Shown here piece after piece: positions 31,817-41,589 of a stretch of DNA of 64,000 bases (the first letter of the stretch is position 1; every line of letters starts with the position of its first letter). A program made the translations under genes and the position numbers. The DNA lies in contig NZ_CP173170.1 of the NCBI RefSeq assembly GCF_044788715.1, positions 2,170,001 through 2,234,000 on the forward strand, in the 5' to 3' direction. This DNA comes from Methylotuvimicrobium sp018830325 (GTDB lineage: Bacteria; Pseudomonadota; Gammaproteobacteria; Methylococcales; Methylomonadaceae). The notes under the pieces are model-generated. The model ran no database searches. It was not told the DNA's origin and saw only the letters and a list, made by a program, of their open reading frames with translations.

Positions 31817-33900
31817 ACGATCGTACCGACTGGGCGGAAATCAACGACAAGCATTTGGCCTCGGCCGTCGCTTGGCTTCGTCTGCGTTTGGAACGTCTCG
31901 CCCGAGCTACCGAAGGGAAAACGGAAGAGGTTTCTTCGGATGAGCCGAGTAGGGCAAAGTCGGGATGGTTCGGACTTCCGAAGCAAACGGCTTCAGGCAA
32001 TACAGCGCTCGACGAATCGATTCCGGAAAAAGATTCGATCGATCGGGCTCTACAAGAAATGGCCGACTTGGAAGCCAACGATCCTCCGCCTGCGTTGATT
32101 TTGTTGGCCAATAATCTGGGCTTATCGGAATTTGATCGGTCGGTCTTGGCGCTGTGCGCGGCGATGGCGTTCGACACGCGAATCCCCGGGCTGTGCGCGA
32201 AAGCGCAGAGCGATCTCAACAAACCTTATCCGACTTTTGCGCTGGCATTTGCCTTGTTCGACGAGCCGGACTGGAACGCCTTGTCGCCTCACAGTCCGCT
32301 GCGTTACTGGCGGTTGCTCGAAATCAACCAACCCGGCGCGCTTCCGTTGACTGCGGCGGCGCTGATCGCCGACGAACGTATCGTCAATTATCTGAAAGGG
32401 CTCAATTATCTGGACGACCGGTTGACGCCGCTGCTCGATCCGATCGGTATTCAAACGATCGATGACGATTTGCCGCCATCGCAGCAGCAAACGGTCGATC
32501 GCATCGTCGCGCGCCTCAAACAGACGAACGGCTTCGAACTTCCGCCGATAATCGAACTGTTGGGACACGATTCGGCGAGTAAACGGCTCATCGCCGCACG
32601 ATCGGCAACGCTACTGGGCTTGAATTTGCAAGCGATGGACCTTAAAAGCATACCGAGTCAGACCGGCGATTTCGAAACCTTCATCCGGCTATGGCAACGT
32701 GAATCGTTGCTGATGCCGCTGGCTTTGTATCTCGCTATCGATGGCGCCGCCGAGTCGGATCGAACGCTGCTCAAGCGCTTCATCGAACGCTGCAGCGGCC
32801 TAGTTTTCATTGATCTCGCAGACGCCAAGACCGAAACCCTCCGCGAGAGGATCACGATCGAAGTCGGCAAACCGACGCCGGCCGAACAGGAAACGATTTG
32901 GGATGAAGCCTTGCAGGGGCAGGCCGGCGACCTCCCCAAACGCTTGGCAGGACAGTTTTCTTTCGGCCAACATGAGATCCGTAGTCTAGCCCATGTCTCA
33001 TCGGAACACGCCGGAGCATCATCGGAGTTCGACCTATGGCAGGCATGCCGCGTCGCCGCGCGCGAAGGCATGGAGCAGTTGGCGCAACGCATCGATGCCA
33101 AAGCCGTTTGGGATGATTTAATCCTGCCGTTGGAGCTCAAGTCCTTGCTTCGGCAAATCACCGACCAAGTCAGCGAGCGCAATCGAGTTTACGACGTTTG
33201 GGGCTTTCGAACGAAACTGAATCGCGGCTTGGGGATCAATGCGCTTTTTACCGGGGAAAGCGGTACCGGCAAGACGATGGCGGCCGAAGTGATCGCCAAT
33301 GAATTACAACTCGACCTGTTCCGAATCGATCTCTCTGCGGTCGTCAGCAAATACATCGGCGAAACCGAAAAGAACCTGCGCAAGCTGTTCGATGCCGCCG
33401 AGGACAGCGGTGCAATCCTGTTCTTCGACGAAGCCGACGCGCTGTTCGGCAAACGCAGCGAAGTCAAGGACAGCCACGACCGTTACGCCAACATCGAAAT
33501 CAATTATTTACTGCAGCGCATGGAGGCCTATCGGGGCCTGGCGATACTGGCGACTAATATGAAAGGCGCGCTGGACAAGGCCTTCATGCGGCGCTTGCGG
33601 TTCATCGTCGATTTTCCGTTTCCCGGCATCGAGGAACGCAAGCAAATCTGGAAAAGAGTGTTTCCGCCCGCGACTCCGGTCGACTCGACGCTGGACTACC
33701 ATCGCCTGGCAGTGCTCAACATGACCGGCGGCAGCATCCAAAACGTGGCTTTGAACGCGGCATTCCTGGCGGCCCAAGAAGAGAACGGCCGGGTGACTAT
33801 GCCGTTGATCTTGAACGCCGCGCGCACCGAGTTCAAAAAAATGGAAAAGCCCGCCAAGGAATCGGATTTTCGCTGGCTGGATCAGGCGGAGGGCAAATGA
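31813..33900 (+). CDS. eCIS AAA+ ATPase (Afp15/Pvc15-like)
   Basis: 695 residues. N-terminal ~430 residues unknown; AAA+ core with Walker A GESGTGKT (481-488), Walker B ILFFDEAD (535-542), sensor TN (581-582) and arginine finger RR (593-594). In PVC the ATPase helps load cargo and assemble particles. Overlaps both neighbours by ATGA. Confidence 0.94.
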   Translation: MNDRTDWAEINDKHLASAVAWLRLRLERLARATEGKTEEVSSDEPSRAKSGWFGLPKQTASGNTALDESIPEKDSIDRALQEMADLEANDPPPALILLANNLGLSEFDRSVLALCAAMAFDTRIPGLCAKAQSDLNKPYPTFALAFALFDEPDWNALSPHSPLRYWRLLEINQPGALPLTAAALIADERIVNYLKGLNYLDDRLTPLLDPIGIQTIDDDLPPSQQQTVDRIVARLKQTNGFELPPIIELLGHDSASKRLIAARSATLLGLNLQAMDLKSIPSQTGDFETFIRLWQRESLLMPLALYLAIDGAAESDRTLLKRFIERCSGLVFIDLADAKTETLRERITIEVGKPTPAEQETIWDEALQGQAGDLPKRLAGQFSFGQHEIRSLAHVSSEHAGASSEFDLWQACRVAAREGMEQLAQRIDAKAVWDDLILPLELKSLLRQITDQVSERNRVYDVWGFRTKLNRGLGINALFTGESGTGKTMAAEVIANELQLDLFRIDLSAVVSKYIGETEKNLRKLFDAAEDSGAILFFDEADALFGKRSEVKDSHDRYANIEINYLLQRMEAYRGLAILATNMKGALDKAFMRRLRFIVDFPFPGIEERKQIWKRVFPPATPVDSTLDYHRLAVLNMTGGSIQNVALNAAFLAAQEENGRVTMPLILNAARTEFKKMEKPAKESDFRWLDQAEGK

Positions 33901-34157
33901 ACATCAATCTGCATATCGAACGGCTGATTTTGGACGGTATCGATATCACACCCGGTCAGCGCCACTTGCTGCAAGCTAGTTTAACAACCGAACTGACACG
34001 GATGCTTGCAGAGGGCGGACTTGCACCTAATTTGGCTCAAGGAGTTGCCTCGCCGCAAGCGACCGCAAGCGATGTTCAATTGAATGACGCCAACAACCCG
34101 GCGCAACTTGGCCGGCAAATCGCGCAATCGGTCTATGGAGGCATCGGTGATGAATAA
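33897..34157 (+). CDS. Small eCIS protein (HIERLILDG family)
   Basis: 86 residues: NLHIERLILDGIDITPGQRHLL, Ala/Gln-rich middle, end AQSVYGG. Short proteins of this type precede DUF4157 genes in related clusters. A broken copy lies at 37187. Function unknown; possibly a cargo chaperone by position. Confidence 0.7.
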   Translation: MNINLHIERLILDGIDITPGQRHLLQASLTTELTRMLAEGGLAPNLAQGVASPQATASDVQLNDANNPAQLGRQIAQSVYGGIGDE

Positions 34158-35802
34158 AACAGCCGTTGTACCTTTGGCGAAATCGGAACGTTTTTTAGCA
34201 CCTTTTCAGGGCATACTACAGCGCAAATGCGCCTGTGGAAAGCAAAGTATTGCCGGTGAAGAGTGTGAGGAGTGTGCGAAAAAAAGGATCGGTTTTCAAC
34301 GAAAGCTTCGCATGGGTACAATCAATGACCCGCTGGAAAGGGAAGCCGATCAGATTGCCGAACAGGTATTGAATACGCCCGCTAATCCCGTCGTAAGTAG
34401 AGCAACGTCAAGTATCCAACGCTATACAGGACGGCCATTTGAACAAACGGAGGACGTTCCGGACAGTGTAGATCAGGTTCTAGGCTGCTCTGGAAGCCTC
34501 ATGGATGCAGCTTTGCGTAAAGACATGGAATCACGATTTGATCATGATTTTTCTCAGGTACGAGTACATCTTGGCGGCGTCGCCGAGCAATCGGCACGAG
34601 AAGTCAATGCCCAGGCTTACACGGTCGGACGTAATATTGTCTTCGGAGCCGGTCAATTCGCACCGCAAACACACACAGGACGACGTTTACTTGCCCACGA
34701 ACTGTCGCATGTGGTCCAGCAAACCGGGAATAGTTCACCCAAAATTCAAAGGCAGCCGGAAAAAGATCAAGGTCCCTCTAGTGAGATCGGCAAAGCACTT
34801 GATAAAAACGATCTCTTTCAAAAATTGCCAAAAGCAGCACGCGATAAAATACTGGAGGAAATTGACAAAGCGCCCGAAACGATCACTAAAGCCGTTCTTG
34901 ACAAGATAATTGATCTCGCGCCAATCGATTCCGAATATAAAGAAGGCTTGAAAAAGGCCGGCGAAGCAATCATTACAGCGGTTACCGGCAGAAAAGCCCC
35001 TTCAGTAAGCAAATGCGATGCCGTGTCCGGATATCATGAAGGCACATCTTCCACGTACAAAGGAATGTGCTGTAGAGGAAGTATTGAAAGTGAAATGACC
35101 TGTTGTCCAAAGGATAAATTCGCTCCCAACAATATACCTGTTTGCTGCAAAGGTGATGAGTATGTAACTACTGATTTCAAATGCAAGAAAGCATCGGCAA
35201 TTGATTTCAGCACCATTTGCATGCCGCCCGGCAAAAAAGACGCATTGGGAAAATGCTGTATGCCCCCTTTAGATGTGATCAACGGAATGTGTGTCAATCC
35301 GCCTAAACCCAAACCGCCTCCTGAGCCATTCAGCATTAAATTTTCTCTAGGTGTGATTGATGATTACAACATAGATGAATCCGTTCTCAATAGCCGGCAG
35401 ACCCTTCATTTCGAAAAAATCAAAAAGCAGATTCTTCAATATTTGGAATTCTGTCCATCCAGCATGATAACAATTATCGGATTCGCGGATAAACCAGGGA
35501 CGGAAGAACATAATTTTGATCTTGGACAAAGAAGAGCCGATTACGTTAAGTTTCTGCTGCAAATTGAACTAATAAAAATAAATTTCAATGGATTTCCACC
35601 GCTACTTTTTTCACGTTCGGAAGGAGAAAATAATCCGGTTGATACGGAATCCGGCGAAAAATATTCCGCACGGAACCGAAGAGTCGAAATTGAATTTAAT
35701 TCACTCTGTCCGCCGATCGGCAGTCTCTCTAGTACACCGCTTCAGATTGATTCACCATTGCAGTCGGGGTTCTCTCAGAAGTTGAATATAGGAAATTTCT
35801 AG
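34150..35802 (+). CDS. eCIS DUF4157 protein 1, OmpA-like C-terminus
   Basis: 550 residues from ATG 34150 (GGAGG eight bases upstream). Order: zinc-ribbon-like CACGKQSIAGEECEEC, DPLEREADQIAEQV, DUF4157 metallopeptidase-like domain with HELSHVVQQTG, a Cys-rich middle (CCRG, CCPKD, CCKGD), then an OmpA-like peptidoglycan-binding domain (IIGFADKPGTEEHNFDLGQR). Cargo or loading factor by family; the OmpA domain suggests a cell-wall contact or anchoring role (inference). Confidence 0.85.
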   Translation: MNKTAVVPLAKSERFLAPFQGILQRKCACGKQSIAGEECEECAKKRIGFQRKLRMGTINDPLEREADQIAEQVLNTPANPVVSRATSSIQRYTGRPFEQTEDVPDSVDQVLGCSGSLMDAALRKDMESRFDHDFSQVRVHLGGVAEQSAREVNAQAYTVGRNIVFGAGQFAPQTHTGRRLLAHELSHVVQQTGNSSPKIQRQPEKDQGPSSEIGKALDKNDLFQKLPKAARDKILEEIDKAPETITKAVLDKIIDLAPIDSEYKEGLKKAGEAIITAVTGRKAPSVSKCDAVSGYHEGTSSTYKGMCCRGSIESEMTCCPKDKFAPNNIPVCCKGDEYVTTDFKCKKASAIDFSTICMPPGKKDALGKCCMPPLDVINGMCVNPPKPKPPPEPFSIKFSLGVIDDYNIDESVLNSRQTLHFEKIKKQILQYLEFCPSSMITIIGFADKPGTEEHNFDLGQRRADYVKFLLQIELIKINFNGFPPLLFSRSEGENNPVDTESGEKYSARNRRVEIEFNSLCPPIGSLSSTPLQIDSPLQSGFSQKLNIGNF

Positions 35803-37152
35803 ATGATGAGGGAGAAAGCACAACATCAGCTAAAGCAGGACAACCCCTTATCCAGGCCGGTTTCAAGAGGTGTGATGCAACAGAAATGCGCTTGTGGTAA
35901 TCGTGCGATCGTCGACGGGGAATGTGAGAAATACGCGAAACAAAAGAGCAGTTTACAAAGGAATTTTGCTATTAGATCTAGTGACGATCCGCTGGAAAGG
36001 GAAGCTAGTCGGGTTTCCGATCAGCTGTCGGCAACACTGGTGCGTTCAGTTGCTAATAGCTCGGCAATGCGTATTCAACGCTTAACTGGGCAACCGTCCG
36101 GCCGGATGGATACAGTGCCCGTCAGCGTGGGGCAGGCTCTTGCCGAACCCGGAAGCCCTTTGGAATCAGGGTTAAGGAATGACATGGAACAACGGTTTGG
36201 CTACGATTTTTCCCGCGTACGTACTCATTCCGGTGCGCTAGCCGGGCAATCCGCACAAGAGGTGAATGCTGATGCCTATACAGTGGGTCTCGATATTGTA
36301 TTCAGTCCGGGCCGGTACGTACCCGGAACGCACGAGGGACGGAAGCTAATGGCCCATGAACTGACCCATGTGGTGCAGCAGTCGGGCGTAGAGGGAATTC
36401 GTGATGGGCAAAGATATGGCGGATGGGGTTCGTCGCCTCTTGCCGTTCAACGATCTCCCGCAAATTATGACAACCAATTATTTCAAGACGTTGGTGGAAC
36501 TCTGCCCTACCGTGAGGCTACTAATTTGCTTGATTGCATTCGGATCATGGGGCCTGGAAGCGCTGAATTTTGCCGTCGGGAGGTGTTGGGAGAGGAAATT
36601 ATACCGGAGACTTCCGTTCCCTCCGCTCCCACGAGCCCGGTCTTCACCGGAGCGACTGCCGGCGGCAAGAGTCCGCGTATAAAAAGTATGGAGAATAGCA
36701 GGGGGTGTGCATATACCGTCGTTTATTCAAAACCACGGAACGTGGATTGCGATACGGTTTATAAAAACAAACATGGGAAAAACCCGCCCGAGCCTCTCTG
36801 TGGTGTGTCGTTAGTTTATGACATCACTTCGGTAAGCGCTATTGGCAGAAAATGCCCCAAATTAGATGGACTCAAGGTATCCGAAGTAGTCAAGGGAGAT
36901 CAGGGCTGCACACCTCCCGGTTATGTCTGGCCGGCTCCCAAGCCTTGTGTGATCGGATCCGGCGGCAAGTTAAGCGGGTGTACGGATACCCTCACTCTCT
37001 GCGGACCAACCCGCAATCTCCAGGGGAATGGCTGTACCGAGATTGTCGACCAGGAGATTGAAGTGGGAGGGCAACTTGCGGAAGAGCATGAGATCATCTT
37101 CGAACTGAAAAAGAGCGGCAAGGATTGCACTGGAAAAGTTACCCGAAACTGA
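35803..37152 (+). CDS. eCIS DUF4157 protein 2
   Basis: 449 residues, starting directly after the previous stop. CACGNRAIVDGECEKYAK (second Cys of the ribbon lost to Tyr), DDPLEREASRVSDQL, DUF4157 HELTHVVQQSG. C-terminal ~200 residues are different from the neighbours, Cys- and Lys-rich, not recognised. Confidence 0.82.
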   Translation: MMREKAQHQLKQDNPLSRPVSRGVMQQKCACGNRAIVDGECEKYAKQKSSLQRNFAIRSSDDPLEREASRVSDQLSATLVRSVANSSAMRIQRLTGQPSGRMDTVPVSVGQALAEPGSPLESGLRNDMEQRFGYDFSRVRTHSGALAGQSAQEVNADAYTVGLDIVFSPGRYVPGTHEGRKLMAHELTHVVQQSGVEGIRDGQRYGGWGSSPLAVQRSPANYDNQLFQDVGGTLPYREATNLLDCIRIMGPGSAEFCRREVLGEEIIPETSVPSAPTSPVFTGATAGGKSPRIKSMENSRGCAYTVVYSKPRNVDCDTVYKNKHGKNPPEPLCGVSLVYDITSVSAIGRKCPKLDGLKVSEVVKGDQGCTPPGYVWPAPKPCVIGSGGKLSGCTDTLTLCGPTRNLQGNGCTEIVDQEIEVGGQLAEEHEIIFELKKSGKDCTGKVTRN

Positions 37153-37186
37153 CGTCAATACTGGTTTTAAGCGAGACGGAGCCTAA

Positions 37187-37273
37187 ATGAAACTTAATTT
37201 GCATATAGAACGGCTAGTTATGTACGGCGTTTACGTTGCAATTGATCAAAGTCATTCGATTGGTCGGCAATAA
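37187..37273 (+). pseudogene. Remnant copy of the small eCIS gene
   Basis: 28 codons: LNLHIERLVMYG then a jump to GRQ-TAA, the start and end of the 86-residue protein at 33897 with the middle deleted. Marks an old tandem duplication of small gene plus DUF4157 gene. Confidence 0.7.
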
Positions 37274-37314
37274 TTCGATGCAAACCCCACAATGGGTGTA
37301 TGGGAGACTCGGTT

Positions 37315-38976
37315 ATGAATAAAGCGACAGTTGCTCAGCAAGCCGGAGCAGCAAGTTTTTTACCTTCCGCACACGGAATACTTCAGCGCAAGTGTGCTTG
37401 CGGCAATCATACGGTTGCTGGCGGAGAGTGTGTCGAATGTACAAAGCAAAATCGTCACCTGCAACTAAAGCTTGCCATCGGCGCAAGCCATGATCCGCTG
37501 GAACAGGAAGCGGATCGGGTTGCTGAGCGAGTGCTGGCAAAGCCCGGGCATTCCGCTTTCAATAGCTCGCCTCTACGCATACAACGCTTGGCGGGGCAGG
37601 CAGCCGAGGCCGAGTATACCGTGCCCGCCAGTGTCGATCGTGTGCTTGCCGGTACCGGTACGCAATTGCAACCCGCGTTACGGCAAGACATGGAATCGCG
37701 CTTTGGTCAGGATTTTTCTCAGGTACGCCTGCATTTGGGTGCTGTTGCCGAGCAATCCGCACGTGAAATTAATGCCCATGCCTACACGGTGGGGAATAAT
37801 ATTATATTTGGTTCTGGCCAGTATTCACCGGAGACTTACTCGGGACGGCGATTACTTTCACATGAACTCACCCATGTTATTCAGCAGAACGGGAGCAAGC
37901 ATTCTGAAATCATTCAACGTGCAGAAGTGGATGACCGTTCTTGTACCGGTCTTACGGATATTGCGCCTGACATCGATGCAAAGGTGAATTCCGAGATTGC
38001 GGCTGCAAGAACATCTGCTCCTACCCCATTGATTGTTGCGGATTTTCTGAAAGATGTGGCTGGCCGCGTGGGTGGGAAGTTGGTGGGTTCAATCGAGAAA
38101 TTTATTCAAGGTTTGCCTGCCAGTAAAAGAACAGACCCGGCTCAGAATCTTTCGGGAACGAAGTTCGCGGGAGTCAGTAGTGTAAATAAGTTCTATAACC
38201 TTCACACTCTCGGCGCGGTAAAAGTCGTTGGTCCTGCCGCCAATGTCAAAGGTATTTGTACCGGAGCGGATAAATTCGGACATTTTTTTGAAGAAGGATT
38301 TGTTTATTTCCAGCTTTCTAAAGCGGGAGCGACGGCCGCTATGTTGAATGAGGTGGGAAATTTCCTTGAAATAAGCCCAATACAAGGGCTCGGTGTGACG
38401 GGTGTTTTCTCCAACGCCGATAAGGCTGCCAATCTTGCTGGAAAAAAATTCTATGAAGACCTTGAGGCTGATCCCGGCAAGTACAAGTTTAGTGTAAGCA
38501 ACTACCTCACTAAAGATTGGAACGAGACTACAAACCCAAGCTTCTATGAATCTGGAGAAGGCAGCATCATTTGGAGCAATCTCTTGACCGGCCTATGGGA
38601 TGGACAGTTTACGTCCGCCGGGGTAACTTCGTCACCGATCAACGCTGAATTGGATCTCAAAGTCACAGCCGGGGGTAGCTTGACCGGGACCAATCAGTGG
38701 CCTGCAGGTGCCGCTAAACCCAACAAAGAAAAAATCAAAAACGGGAAGATTACCCATAAAACTACGGCCGTATCTGGAATCGATCCTAGAAGTGCCCCGC
38801 CTACACCTGTATCCGCCACACCCGTCAGTGGTGTCAAGATCGATTTCGAATGGGAATTGCGAAAAAGTTCCGGCAAGGGAATATGGTCGTCCATCAATGA
38901 ACAAAATCTTGCCGGTACCTGGGGTATAGGCGCGTCAACAAGTAATGGGGGGAAATGGCTGTTGAAAAAGCGATGA
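37315..38976 (+). CDS. eCIS DUF4157 protein 3
   Basis: 553 residues from ATG 37315 (GGGAGA upstream). Intact ribbon CACGNHTVAGGECVEC, DPLEQEADRVAERV, DUF4157 HELTHVIQQNG. The ~350-residue C-terminal region (FNYN-free, with GADKFGHFFEEGFVYFQL and NEVGNFLEISPIQGLGVTG) is unique here; may be a toxin or enzyme domain, not recognised. Confidence 0.83.
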   Translation: MNKATVAQQAGAASFLPSAHGILQRKCACGNHTVAGGECVECTKQNRHLQLKLAIGASHDPLEQEADRVAERVLAKPGHSAFNSSPLRIQRLAGQAAEAEYTVPASVDRVLAGTGTQLQPALRQDMESRFGQDFSQVRLHLGAVAEQSAREINAHAYTVGNNIIFGSGQYSPETYSGRRLLSHELTHVIQQNGSKHSEIIQRAEVDDRSCTGLTDIAPDIDAKVNSEIAAARTSAPTPLIVADFLKDVAGRVGGKLVGSIEKFIQGLPASKRTDPAQNLSGTKFAGVSSVNKFYNLHTLGAVKVVGPAANVKGICTGADKFGHFFEEGFVYFQLSKAGATAAMLNEVGNFLEISPIQGLGVTGVFSNADKAANLAGKKFYEDLEADPGKYKFSVSNYLTKDWNETTNPSFYESGEGSIIWSNLLTGLWDGQFTSAGVTSSPINAELDLKVTAGGSLTGTNQWPAGAAKPNKEKIKNGKITHKTTAVSGIDPRSAPPTPVSATPVSGVKIDFEWELRKSSGKGIWSSINEQNLAGTWGIGASTSNGGKWLLKKR

Positions 38977-39079
38977 GCCTTAAACTTTAGACTAAGCAAC
39001 GTGCAGTACATGCACCGAATAAGCATGAGCCAGAGCAAAAAGATGCGAGTGATGTAGCCGCTGAATTGAGGGTAACCAA

Positions 39080-41575
39080 ATGAACAAAAATGAAAAAACC
39101 TACACCTACCGCTGCGGCCATAAAGTCGAGCTGGAAAAAAGCCCCGATCAAATGGTTATCAGAGAGGTACCCGAGAATTTGGATGATGCAACTATCGTGT
39201 CATCCGAACAGGTTTCGCCGTCATCGACCCGTATCAATACCAGCGAGACGAATTTGGAAGCTTTGATGGCAAGGAGCCGGTCCGTGGCGCCGACCCATCA
39301 TGCTTATTACGAAGCCGAGTCCGGGAATGAGTTTTTGATCACGGATCGGGTTTTCGTGACCTTCAAGGAAGCGCTTGCCGACGAACAGGTCGATGCGTTT
39401 GCTGGCCGTTACGGTTTGATAAAAAAAGAGTCGTACAGCGATAGGGACTATCTGTTTCAATTGACCAATCATACCGGCATGAATCCGGTCAAATTAGTGG
39501 TGAAATTGACCGAGGAAGAACCATTGGTCGAAGCGGCGGAGCATGACTTGAACCAACGCATGACGACTTATGCATTGGCGATTCCTGCCGACCCCGAATA
39601 TCCGAAACAATGGCATCTCCATACCCGGTTAAACCATGCCGACTTCGATGTCCGTTCCTCGAGCCACTGCGAAAAGGCCTGGAATCTCTTGGGCCATTTC
39701 GGCAACGAAGAGGTCGTGATCGCGGTTTCCGATGATGGCTGCAAGCTGGATCACGGCGATTTCGACTCAGAGACTAAATTTGCCGGTTGGGGTTATCTGC
39801 GGGGGGAACGTCTGATTACTTCCGCCGATATCGATGCGGTACCGGGCCAAATGTACAAAACGGGTTCCAATCACGGGACTTCGTGCTGCGGCGTGATAGG
39901 TGCGGAAGTCGATGCTTTATTGACGGTCGGCGCGGCGCCCGGTTGCAGGCTGCTGCCCATTCAATGGGAGTCGTCGGGTCCGTCTTTATTCATCAGTGAT
40001 TCCAAATTGCTGACCGTTCTGAACTATATCTCCGACAAGGTCGACGTGATGTCCAATTCCTGGGGCGGCGTTCCAAGGAGTGAATGGGCGCAACCGGTGA
40101 TTAATAGGCTCAAGATCTTGGCTCAAACAGGCGGGCGCCGGGGCAAAGGCATCGTCTTTTTATGGGCGGCCGGTAACGAAAATTGCCCGATCAATCATAA
40201 CGCCAATCAGGACGTTCCCTACGATCATGGCGTCGAGGTTCAAGGCGGTGCCTTGGTGTGGGTGGGTGTCAAGAAAACCCGATTTTTCCGAAACAATCTG
40301 GTCGGCATTCCCGGTGTCATGCATGTGGCGGCACTGGCCAGTACCGCGATGCGAAGCCACTATTCCAACTACGGTCCGGGGATTTTGCTTTGTGCGCCAA
40401 CCAATAATGTCCATACCTATTACAGAATGACCGTGCGCGGTCTCGGCATCACCACGACGACCGGACAGGCGAGTAGCGTGACCGGCAGTTTCGGCGGTAC
40501 GTCGAGCGCAACACCATTGGTGGCCGGCATTGCGGCGCTGATCATTTCGGCGAATCCCGGCCTGAGTGCGTTGGACGTTATTTCGATTCTGAAACGAACC
40601 GCCTCGAAAGACATCGATTTCAGTGCCTATGCTAAAACACCGCCGGCCAATTTCGATCCCGATACCGGTTGGGATGTCTCGCCCGTAGCTCCTTTCGACA
40701 AGGGCGATTTCGTCGATAACGGCGATGCGGACGGTAGTTGGAGTCCATGGTTCGGTCACGGCCGGGTCGATGCCGAAGCGGCAGTCGCTGAAGCCTTGAG
40801 ACTAAGGGAACCGGCGGGCGAACTGAGTTTTCAAGACACGTCCTCTCCGAACAAAAGTATTCCCGACAACAACGCCGCCGGCATCAAGGACAAAATTACC
40901 TGTACGGAAAGTTTCACTATCCGCGATGTCAGCATTCGCGTGGCCATTGCCCATACCTATATCGGCGACTTGCGCGTCAGTCTGGTATCCCCTTCCGGCA
41001 TTGCAGTCATACTCCATGATCGGGCCGGCGGAAGCGCCAATGATTTGAATCGGGAATTCACCGTTCTTTCGACCCCCGGATTGCACGGTCTGTCCGAGCA
41101 ATCGTCAGAAGGCGACTGGGTGCTTCATGTCCAGGATTTGGCGAGAGCCGATCGCGGCAGATTGACGAGTTGGTCGCTGCAACTAAACGGGCATCGACAG
41201 GTCTCGGTTAGCGTTTCCGAAAATCCGGGTATGATCATTCCCGATAATTCGGCTGCCGGTATCTCACGGTCCTTGAACGTCGTCGAAACGGGTCGTCTGG
41301 ATAATATCGACGTGGATATCGATATCACGCACACCTATATCGGCGATTTGATCGTCGAACTGCAAGCGCCCGATAGTACATCGGTCTTATTGCATAACCG
41401 CAGCGGTGGGTCGGCGGATAATATTATCAAGACTTATTCGTTGTCGAATACCGCCGGTTTACAAGCACTTCGGGGAACGGCGATACAGGGAGACTGGCAA
41501 CTCAAAGTCATAGACCGCGCCCGCGCCGATCAAGGCAAGCTAAACCGCTGGGCCTTGCATTTGACCGCAATGTAA
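39080..41575 (+). CDS. Subtilisin-like (S8) serine protease with two P domains
   Basis: 831 residues. Catalytic Asp218 (VSDDG), His265 (NHGTSCCG), Asn366 (AAGNEN) and Ser475 (GGTSSATP). Two C-terminal proprotein-convertase P domains, each with IPDN...AAGI and HTYIGDL repeats. N-terminal ~170-residue pro-like region; no signal peptide. Embedded in the operon, so it may process particle proteins or be cargo. Confidence 0.92.
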   Translation: MNKNEKTYTYRCGHKVELEKSPDQMVIREVPENLDDATIVSSEQVSPSSTRINTSETNLEALMARSRSVAPTHHAYYEAESGNEFLITDRVFVTFKEALADEQVDAFAGRYGLIKKESYSDRDYLFQLTNHTGMNPVKLVVKLTEEEPLVEAAEHDLNQRMTTYALAIPADPEYPKQWHLHTRLNHADFDVRSSSHCEKAWNLLGHFGNEEVVIAVSDDGCKLDHGDFDSETKFAGWGYLRGERLITSADIDAVPGQMYKTGSNHGTSCCGVIGAEVDALLTVGAAPGCRLLPIQWESSGPSLFISDSKLLTVLNYISDKVDVMSNSWGGVPRSEWAQPVINRLKILAQTGGRRGKGIVFLWAAGNENCPINHNANQDVPYDHGVEVQGGALVWVGVKKTRFFRNNLVGIPGVMHVAALASTAMRSHYSNYGPGILLCAPTNNVHTYYRMTVRGLGITTTTGQASSVTGSFGGTSSATPLVAGIAALIISANPGLSALDVISILKRTASKDIDFSAYAKTPPANFDPDTGWDVSPVAPFDKGDFVDNGDADGSWSPWFGHGRVDAEAAVAEALRLREPAGELSFQDTSSPNKSIPDNNAAGIKDKITCTESFTIRDVSIRVAIAHTYIGDLRVSLVSPSGIAVILHDRAGGSANDLNREFTVLSTPGLHGLSEQSSEGDWVLHVQDLARADRGRLTSWSLQLNGHRQVSVSVSENPGMIIPDNSAAGISRSLNVVETGRLDNIDVDIDITHTYIGDLIVELQAPDSTSVLLHNRSGGSADNIIKTYSLSNTAGLQALRGTAIQGDWQLKVIDRARADQGKLNRWALHLTAM

Positions 41576-41589
41576 CCGGAGAGCATCGA

